Source: UMGS363 sp051881775 (GTDB lineage: Bacteria; Bacillota; Clostridia; Oscillospirales; Ruminococcaceae). From it: DNA of 29,201 nucleotides. The notes under the pieces were generated by a model. It searched no databases, was not told the origin of the DNA, and saw only the letters and a list, made by a program, of their open reading frames with translations. Position numbers and translations under genes: made by a program. Of the stretch, positions 24,334 through 29,201 are shown in pieces (the first letter of the stretch is position 1; every line of letters begins with the position of its first letter). The stretch covers positions 1 through 29,201 of the forward strand of contig JBJEQN010000128.1 in assembly GCA_051881775.1 (NCBI GenBank). Reading direction: 5' to 3'.

Positions 24334-24881
24334 TATGCGCCCTCCTTTGCCGAAAGCAGCTTTCTGTGTGTGCGGAGCTTCTTTAACGCCCAGTCGTAGT
24401 GGCTGGAAGTAACGCTGATAAAATACGAGCCTAAGGTGCTGCCGCCAATCCACTTGTAAACGCCCTTTGTGAACAGTTCTTCATCGGAGAATCTGTCAAG
24501 GAGGGTCATAACATCGCTGTGGGAGCTTTTCAGCATTTCGGTAATATCTTTCAGGTCGGTGCTTTGGTGCTTATTCCAGAATTCGATATTCATATCGCCG
24601 TAGGTTTTCCAGCTGTACGGCTTGGGGATAAAGGGACGCTCCTCTCCCTTTAAGTTTGCCTCTGTCCATTCAAGCAAAAGCCTGTGCCATTCGTACAGGT
24701 GGGCAAGAACGTCACGGAGGTTCTTATCCCTTGCCCAATGGGCTTCTTTTTTGTTAAGTGACGAGAAATCAAAGGGCGTGTCAAGTTCCTTTTCCGTCAT
24801 TGTTTCAATAAATGCAAGGAGCTTTTCATAGTTTGCATTTGCGGCTTCGGTAAGTTCTTTTTTTGTAACAGGTCTTGGCAT
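24333..24881 (-). CDS. ClbS/DfsB-family four-helix-bundle protein
   Basis: This 182-residue cytoplasmic protein matches the ClbS/DfsB (DUF1706) family: MPRPVTKKELTEAANANYEKL at the start, KNLRDVLAHLYEWHRLLLEW (53-72), and YSWKTYGDMNIEFWNKHQ. ClbS protects colibactin producers by opening the cyclopropane warhead of the genotoxin, and DfsB proteins belong to the DinB-like fold. It is middle gene of a three-gene operon: its AAGGAG site lies inside the end of the upstream gene (2-bp gap), and its stop overlaps the GyrI-like start. There are no colibactin-type biosynthesis genes around, so resistance to an outside toxin, or another hydrolytic role, is more likely than self-protection. Confidence 0.87.
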   Translation of the reverse strand: MPRPVTKKELTEAANANYEKLLAFIETMTEKELDTPFDFSSLNKKEAHWARDKNLRDVLAHLYEWHRLLLEWTEANLKGEERPFIPKPYSWKTYGDMNIEFWNKHQSTDLKDITEMLKSSHSDVMTLLDRFSDEELFTKGVYKWIGGSTLGSYFISVTSSHYDWALKKLRTHRKLLSAKEGA

Positions 24882-24883
24882 AG

Positions 24884-25612
24884 TTATTTTCTCTCCTTAT
24901 GATATGTCATATTTTCAAAGTCCCAATATTCCGTGTAGGGTATGTCGTTTTCGTATATCCACGAATAAATAAAACGGGGCGTTAACTCAAGGACACATTC
25001 GGACGGCTGTTCCGACCAACGCTCTGCCGCCGAGGGGAAATGCTTTCTCATAGCCGTCATAAAGGCTTCGTGCTGTAAGGGCTTCCCGATAATGCGGCAC
25101 ACTCCCTCTATAGAAAAGTTGCCCACGCACAGAGCGGCGTTTGGGTTTTCACGAAGCTGTCTGCATTTAAGGTAGTTTTCGTCCGTTTGGCAGTAGAATT
25201 TCCCATTTATAACGACAACGCTCATAGACCGTGACGTTACTCTGTCCTCCGAGCAGGTTGACAGGGTCATAACGCCGTGAGTGCCTATTTTCTCCCAAAG
25301 GGGCGGCAGCTGCTCCGAAAATTCGGCGTTTCTGCGGCGGTATTCCTCTGCAAGAGAAGCAAGGCGTTCTATGCCGTCCTTATCCCACTCCGCAACCTTG
25401 TTTTTCAGCCATTCACAGGGGAATTCTCCGCAAAGTCCGCAGAATTTCACGCCCTGTTTTTCGCAGCAGGAGAAAATTTCGCAGTCCTTCTCCCACATTT
25501 TCACGCATTTTCCGCCGGTTTTAATGCAGCCTGCACATTCGCCGCTTTGAAAATGTCCGCAGCCTTCGCAGTTTCCTCCGCAGGGGGTGACTTTTGCAAA
25601 ATTTATGTCCAT
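24884..25612 (-). CDS. DUF3795 domain fused to pyridoxamine-5'-phosphate-oxidase-like flavin barrel
   Basis: This 242-residue protein starts with a cysteine-rich DUF3795 module (about 8-75; CGGNCEGCGHFQSGECAGC, then CEIFSCCEKQGVKFCGLCGEFPCEWL), whose Cys pattern suggests zinc or iron-sulfur binding. A short helix follows, then a split-barrel flavin domain of the PNPOx family (about 90-235; GVMTLSTCSEDRVTSRSMSVVVINGKFYCQTDENYLKCRQLRENPNAALCVGN). It could be a redox or flavin-dependent enzyme; the substrate is unknown. It is the first gene of the operon, with GGGAGGG 8 bp before the ATG and an extended -10 upstream. The following ClbS-like gene begins 2 bp after its stop. Confidence 0.85.
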   Translation of the reverse strand: MDINFAKVTPCGGNCEGCGHFQSGECAGCIKTGGKCVKMWEKDCEIFSCCEKQGVKFCGLCGEFPCEWLKNKVAEWDKDGIERLASLAEEYRRRNAEFSEQLPPLWEKIGTHGVMTLSTCSEDRVTSRSMSVVVINGKFYCQTDENYLKCRQLRENPNAALCVGNFSIEGVCRIIGKPLQHEAFMTAMRKHFPSAAERWSEQPSECVLELTPRFIYSWIYENDIPYTEYWDFENMTYHKERK

Positions 25613-25642
25613 ACAAATTGCCCTCCCGTATTATTTGTAATA

Positions 25643-25651
25643 AGTATATCA
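25643..25651 (-). promoter_or_regulatory. Extended -10 promoter of the DUF3795/ClbS/GyrI-like operon
   Basis: On the minus strand TGATATACT fits the extended -10 pattern TGnTATAAT. No good -35 is present at the right distance; TTGTCA at 25661-25666 is too close. The leader is about 25 bp. Confidence 0.5.
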
Positions 25652-25716
25652 CGGCTAATGTGACAACAGTATGGCGCATTAAAAACAGTTTTCAAAAAAA
25701 TGTTACAAAAACAGAA

Positions 25717-25772
25717 AAGGCGCAATCCACAAGCAGTCACGGTTACCCGTTAATTTGTGTGAATTGCGCCTT
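25717..25772. terminator. Long bidirectional terminator between the transaldolase and DUF3795 operons' flanks
   Basis: The arms AAGGCGCAATCCACAA (25717-25732) and TTGTGTGAATTGCGCCTT (25755-25772) pair with one wobble and one bulge. A second small stem ACGG/CCGT (25739-25750) sits in the loop; on the minus strand it closes a GTAA tetraloop. The minus-strand side is followed by TTCTGTTTTTG and terminates the transaldolase gene. Confidence 0.85.
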
Positions 25773-25795
25773 ATTATTTTATTTTGAAAGCGGAA

Positions 25796-26443
25796 TTATG
25801 CCTTCTTTGCGCCTTCCCAGTCCTTAAGGAAACGCTGGATGCCGATGTCGGTAAGAGGATGCTTTACCATCTGACGGATTACGTTTGCAGGAACGGTTGC
25901 AATATCACAGCCAAGTCTTGCGCAGGTGGTAACGTGGATAGGATTTCTGATAGAAGCGGCAATTATCTCGGTAGAAATGCCCTGTGCGTTGAAGATGTCA
26001 ACGATCTCTTCGATAAGGTTCATACCTTCCATACCGATGTCGTCAAGTCTGCCGAGGAAGGGAGATACATATGTAGCGCCTGCATTTGCTGCAAGCATAG
26101 CCTGTGCTGCGGAGAATACAAGTGTTACGTTGGTCTTGATTCCCTTTGCGGTAAGAATTTTGCAGGCTTTAAGTCCCTCTTCACACATAGGGAGCTTGAT
26201 AACGATGTTCTTGTGGATAGCTGCAAGGGGAAGAGCCTCTTCAACCATCTTGTCTGCTTCGAGAGAAATAACCTCTGCGGAGATAGGTCCGTCAACAATT
26301 GTTGTGATCTCCTTAACTACTTCCTCAAAAACTCTGCCCTCTTTTGCAATAAGGGAGGGGTTTGTGGTAACGCCGCAGATAACTCCAAGGTCGTTTGCCC
26401 ATCTGATGTCGTCAACATTAGCGGTATCAATAAAAAGCTTCAT
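25796..26443 (-). CDS. tal: Transaldolase (short TalC/fructose-6-phosphate-aldolase type)
   Basis: This 215-residue cytoplasmic TIM-barrel enzyme transfers a dihydroxyacetone unit between sugar phosphates in the non-oxidative pentose phosphate pathway. The start MKLFIDTANVDDIRWANDLGV and the blocks VTTNPSLIAKEG and NVTLVFSAAQAMLAANAGATYVSPF are typical of the short family (about 212-220 residues). The Schiff-base Lys is in NIVIKLPM (Lys83). Sequence alone does not fully separate transaldolase from fructose-6-phosphate aldolase. It lies downstream of xylA-xylB and an AraC-GGDEF regulator in the same direction, which fits channelling xylulose-5-phosphate into central metabolism. GAAAGGAAA precedes the ATG. 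Confidence 0.92.
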   Translation of the reverse strand: MKLFIDTANVDDIRWANDLGVICGVTTNPSLIAKEGRVFEEVVKEITTIVDGPISAEVISLEADKMVEEALPLAAIHKNIVIKLPMCEEGLKACKILTAKGIKTNVTLVFSAAQAMLAANAGATYVSPFLGRLDDIGMEGMNLIEEIVDIFNAQGISTEIIAASIRNPIHVTTCARLGCDIATVPANVIRQMVKHPLTDIGIQRFLKDWEGAKKA

Positions 26444-26519
26444 TTTAAATCATTTCCTTTCGGTATTTTTTATAAAATCAGATCTCTCTGAAATTATTAT
26501 CGTTAATTCCGCCGTATCA

Positions 26520-26549
26520 AAACCGTTAATGCTGTTTGTTAAACGGTTT
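26520..26549 (-). terminator. Weak hairpin overlapping the stop of the AraC-GGDEF gene
   Basis: An 8-bp stem AAACCGTT/AACGGTTT with a 14-nt loop, followed on the minus strand by TTGATAC. It has low GC and a short T-run, so read-through into the transaldolase gene is plausible. Confidence 0.4.
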
Positions 26550-27372
26550 ATTCGGCGTTTTCTTCGGGTCTGCCTGCAATGATAAAGCTGTCAAAAAGCG
26601 TGTTGTATCTTATTGCTCCCAGCGTTGGTATGCGGACAAATCCGGCGCGCATTGAAACAGGTATATCTGTTCCTTTATAGCTTATTGTGTTTCCGTTGAG
26701 CGCAAGTATCTTGTTTGCCGCTTCTTCCGCAAGGCTCAGTTCTTCAAAATCCGTTATCAGCACAAACTCATCGCCGCCTATCCTGACGGGGAGCATACTT
26801 TCATCCGAATTTTCATCAAGCCTGCCAAGACATTCGGCAATTGCAAGGTCGCCTGCAGCGCTGCCGTATGTATCATTTATTTCCATAAGGTGGCACATAT
26901 CAAAGCAGACGGCGTATTTTCCCGAGCGCTCCTTGATAAAATCGTATAAATGCGAAACGTCAAATCTTATTTTGCTTGTCATAACAACATTCCCCTTTTC
27001 GTCGGTAAGCTGTCCCGACTCGCCGAATCTTGGGAATATCTCGGTAAAACACCGTGTTCTGCGGAATTTTGAGGGTGAAACGCCCCAAAGCCGCTGAAAG
27101 GCACGGGTAAATACCTCGTGGGAGTTATAGCCGTATTTAAGGGCAATATCAAGCACGGAGCTGTCGGTTTTTATCAGCTCTCCTGCTGCATTTGTAAGCT
27201 TTCTTCTGGAAATGTAGTCCACCACGCCTATATGAAAGACGCAGCGGAACATTTTTTGCAGATTTGAAAGGGAATAGCAGCAGACCTCGGCGCATTTTTC
27301 CGGCGTTATCCCGTCTGTGAGATGTTCCTCGATATATTCGAGAGCGGAGGACAGAATTTCAAACTTATTCAT
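26548..27372 (-). CDS. AraC-type DNA-binding domain fused to a GGDEF domain
   Basis: This 274-residue cytoplasmic regulator has the order reversed from classical AraC: the DNA-binding part comes first (about 5-106) with both helix-turn-helices (ITPEKCAEVCCYSLSNLQKMF; LDIALKYGYNSHEVFTRAFQ). The second half (about 135-260) is GGDEF-like: FDMCHLMEINDTYGSAAGD (metal-site Asp158) and RIGGDEF (197-203). There is no RxxD inhibitory site before GGDEF, and the usual C-terminal AD.ALY.AK..G helix is replaced by a short divergent tail, so it may be a nucleotide sensor rather than an active cyclase. It lies between xylB and the transaldolase gene, which suggests pentose control. A 14-bp palindrome precedes it. 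The ribosome binding site is weak. Confidence 0.85.
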   Translation of the reverse strand: MNKFEILSSALEYIEEHLTDGITPEKCAEVCCYSLSNLQKMFRCVFHIGVVDYISRRKLTNAAGELIKTDSSVLDIALKYGYNSHEVFTRAFQRLWGVSPSKFRRTRCFTEIFPRFGESGQLTDEKGNVVMTSKIRFDVSHLYDFIKERSGKYAVCFDMCHLMEINDTYGSAAGDLAIAECLGRLDENSDESMLPVRIGGDEFVLITDFEELSLAEEAANKILALNGNTISYKGTDIPVSMRAGFVRIPTLGAIRYNTLFDSFIIAGRPEENAE

Positions 27373-27388
27373 TGTATCACCATGTATC

Positions 27389-27415
27389 CAATAACGTTAT
27401 TGTAATGATATTTTA
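27389..27415 (-). promoter_or_regulatory. Perfect palindrome and -10 element before the AraC-GGDEF gene
   Basis: CAATAACGTTATTG (27389-27402) is a perfect 14-bp palindrome 16 bp upstream of the start codon. A -10-like TAAAAT (27410-27415, minus strand) lies just before it, so the palindrome would cover the transcription start. No clear -35 is seen. Confidence 0.45.
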
Positions 27416-27468
27416 ACACGGCTCATGAAATAAATCTTGACGATTTGAGGAAATGTAATATTAAGGAA

Positions 27469-28992
27469 TCAAAGCTGCGCCAGTTTAGTGCACTGCTCCT
27501 TGACAGCAGGATAGATCTCGTCGTAAAGACGGTAATATTTTTCGTATTCGGGGATATTTTCGGCAATAGGCTGCTGAACCTTGTCAACGCCAACGATAGC
27601 TTCGCAAGCCTCGGGAACGGACTTATAAAGTCCTGCGCCCACCATTGCAAGAATAGCAACGCCGAGAGCCGGTCCCTCGGAGGAAGAAGCGGTCTTTACG
27701 GGGCAGTTGTAAAGGTCGGCAAGCATCTGTCTCCAAAGCTGTGATTTTCCGCCGCCGCCGCAAGCCATCATGTCGGAAACGTTGATACCCATTTCACGGC
27801 ATATCTCAACGCAGTCACGGAGCGAGTAAGCAACGCCCTCCATTACCGCACGGAGCATATCTCTCTTAGTGTGCATTGCGGAAAGTCCGAAGAACATACC
27901 TCTTGCGTTGGGGTCAAGGTGAGGAGTTCTTTCGCCCATAAGATAAGGCAGGTAAATAAGGCGGTTTGAGCCAACAGGAACCTTTTCAGCTTCCTGATTC
28001 ATAAGGATATATTCGTCAATGCCCATGCCCTTGGCTGTGTCCTTTTCAGCCTGACAGAAGTTATCTCTGAACCACTTAAGGGAAAGACCTGCGCCCTGTG
28101 TAACGCCCATAATATGCCAGCAGCCGGGAACTGCAGCGCAGCAGGTGTGAACTCTGCCCTTGGGGTCGATAGAAATGCTTGATGTGTGAGCGAAAACAAC
28201 GCCGCTTGTGCCAATGGTGGTGAAAGCCTTTCCGTCGGTAACAACGCCTGTGCCTACTGCGGCAGCCGCATTGTCGCCTGCGCCGCCTACAACTATTGTG
28301 CCTTCCTTAAGTCCCGTGAGAGCAGCTGCTTCTTTGGTAACACGTCCCGTTACTTCGCAGGATTCGTAAACCTTTGCAAGCATGGACATATCTATTCCCA
28401 GAGCGTCGCAGACTTCCTTGCTCCAGCAGCGGTTTGGAACGTCAAGAAGCTGCATACCCGAAGCGTCGGAAACCTCCGTTGCAAATTCTCCCGTCAGCTT
28501 AAAGCGTATATAGTCCTTAGGGAGAAGAATGTGACGGCATTTTGCGTAATTTTCGGGTTCGTTGTTCTTTACCCAAAGAATTTTTGCGGCTGTCCAGCCT
28601 GTGAGAGCAGGATTTGCGGTAATTTCGATAAGCTTTTCCCTGCCAAGCTTCTCGTTCATCTCGTCAACTTCCTTGGCTGTACGCTGGTCGCACCAAATGA
28701 TAGAACGGCGGATAACGTTATTATTCTCGTCAAGCATAACAAGACCGTGCATCTGTCCCGAAAGACCGATTCCCACAATGTCCTCATTGCTTATGCCGCT
28801 TTTTTCGATAACGGTCTTAGCCGTGGAAATGCTTGCGTTGTACCAGTCCTCGGGGTCCTGCTCCGCATAGCCGTTCTTAGGCTGATAAAGGGGATATTCC
28901 ACCGTTGCGGAAGCGATAACGCTGCCCTTTTCGTCAAAAAGAACGGTCTTTGTTCCGCTTGTGCCTATGTCGATACCAATTACATATTTCAT
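27469..28992 (-). CDS. xylB: Xylulokinase
   Basis: This 507-residue cytoplasmic FGGY kinase phosphorylates D-xylulose to xylulose-5-phosphate. The N-terminal phosphate loop is YVIGIDIGTSGTKTVLFD (3-20, Asp8), the substrate block is GLSGQMHGLVMLD (76-88), and the catalytic base is in VGGAGDNAAAAVGTG (Asp240). The C-terminal ATP site contains MMACGGGGKSQLWRQMLAD. The frame is open to 29046, but the ATG at 28992 has AGGAG 8 bp upstream and yields the family start MKYVIGIDIG. It follows xylA by 78 bp in the same direction, with a stable hairpin between. No terminator is seen before the AraC-GGDEF gene, so the transcript may continue. Confidence 0.96.
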   Translation of the reverse strand: MKYVIGIDIGTSGTKTVLFDEKGSVIASATVEYPLYQPKNGYAEQDPEDWYNASISTAKTVIEKSGISNEDIVGIGLSGQMHGLVMLDENNNVIRRSIIWCDQRTAKEVDEMNEKLGREKLIEITANPALTGWTAAKILWVKNNEPENYAKCRHILLPKDYIRFKLTGEFATEVSDASGMQLLDVPNRCWSKEVCDALGIDMSMLAKVYESCEVTGRVTKEAAALTGLKEGTIVVGGAGDNAAAAVGTGVVTDGKAFTTIGTSGVVFAHTSSISIDPKGRVHTCCAAVPGCWHIMGVTQGAGLSLKWFRDNFCQAEKDTAKGMGIDEYILMNQEAEKVPVGSNRLIYLPYLMGERTPHLDPNARGMFFGLSAMHTKRDMLRAVMEGVAYSLRDCVEICREMGINVSDMMACGGGGKSQLWRQMLADLYNCPVKTASSSEGPALGVAILAMVGAGLYKSVPEACEAIVGVDKVQQPIAENIPEYEKYYRLYDEIYPAVKEQCTKLAQL

Positions 28993-29015
28993 CGGATTCA
29001 CTCCTATCACAATAA

Positions 29016-29046
29016 ATGCGGACAGGCAATACACACCTGCCCGCAT
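29016..29046 (-). other. Intercistronic hairpin between xylA and xylB
   Basis: 11-bp arms (29016-29026 with 29036-29046, one G-U wobble in the minus-strand RNA) close a 9-nt loop. No U-run follows, so it may be an RNA-processing or stability element, or a partial attenuator, rather than a full terminator. Confidence 0.6.
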
Positions 29047-29070
29047 CGGGTAATCTTTTACAAGTTATTT

Positions 29071-29201
29071 TTACAGCGTGAACAGTACGTTGTTAACGAT
29101 AGCTTCAAGCATTTCCTGTCTGCCGCTTGTAAGGGAGTCTGTAACCTCGCCCTTTTCAAGAGCATACTTTTCAAGGTCAGCCATACCTACCTTGCCTGCG
29201 A
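29071..29201 (-). CDS. xylA: Xylose isomerase, C-terminal end (partial)
   Basis: Only the last 43 codons are inside the window. Read on the minus strand they give AGKVGMADLEKYAL, then SGRQEMLEAIVNNVLFTL and a TAA stop, which matches the C-terminus of bacterial xylose isomerases (SGRQE.LE.I.N). The enzyme converts D-xylose to D-xylulose, the substrate of the xylulokinase encoded 78 bp downstream. Promoter and most of the gene lie beyond the right edge. Confidence 0.88.
   Translation of the reverse strand, partial: AGKVGMADLEKYALEKGEVTDSLTSGRQEMLEAIVNNVLFTL

Noticed and set aside
1..29201. Search for CRISPR repeats, tRNA or rRNA genes, integrases, transposases or toxin-antitoxin pairs
   Set aside because: None was seen by eye on either strand; a small tRNA or ncRNA could be missed without a covariance search.

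Overview
The window looks like a chromosomal segment of a gut-type Clostridia bacterium, probably Ruminococcus/Oscillospiraceae. This is inferred from the gene families: a NADP-type GDH, ECF sigma/membrane anti-sigma pairs, a SpoIID-like peptidoglycan-binding protein, xylAB and alpha-glucan phosphorylase. Moderate GC, AT-rich intergenic regions and strong AGGAGG-type ribosome binding sites agree. No rRNA, tRNA, CRISPR array, phage gene or transposase was seen. A run of 100 N (7409-7508) is an assembly gap inside gdhA.

Layout. (1) 1-6376, phosphonate region: a minus-strand ABC importer operon (ATPase, fused double-domain permease, lipoprotein binding protein; 2-aminoethylphosphonate/iron family), then an EamA permease divergent from phnW. 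The importer and phnW promoters carry closely related 16-bp elements in the same register of the -35/-10 spacer, which suggests one shared regulator. (2) 6538-10243: gdhA with a strong promoter, a 91-bp nested palindrome behind it, and a Cache-type chemoreceptor. (3) 10261-13324: a membrane HD-GYP protein divergent from a WYL regulator/methyltransferase pair. (4) 13345-17906: an ECF sigma factor overlapping its membrane partner, with an ECF-type promoter in front, divergent from three cell-wall genes (a Pro/Lys-rich protein, a SpoIID-like triple PG-binding protein, a double PG-binding protein). (5) 18087-20483: glgP. (6) 20713-23616: a three-module envelope gene (acyltransferase 3, CapA phosphatase, SGNH hydrolase) cut by one in-frame TAA. 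(7) 23695-25612: a tightly coupled operon of a DUF3795/flavin-barrel fusion, a ClbS/DfsB protein and a GyrI-like protein. (8) 25796-29201: a co-oriented pentose cluster, xylA (partial), xylB, an AraC-GGDEF fusion regulator and a transaldolase.

The strongest candidates for something undescribed are three. The ClbS/GyrI-like/DUF3795-flavoprotein operon combines two unrelated families that each have members hydrolysing cyclopropane genotoxins. The AraC-GGDEF fusion sits inside the xylose/transaldolase cluster. The two phosphonate transcription units share an operator-like element. All functional statements rest on reading translations and motifs; no database search was run.
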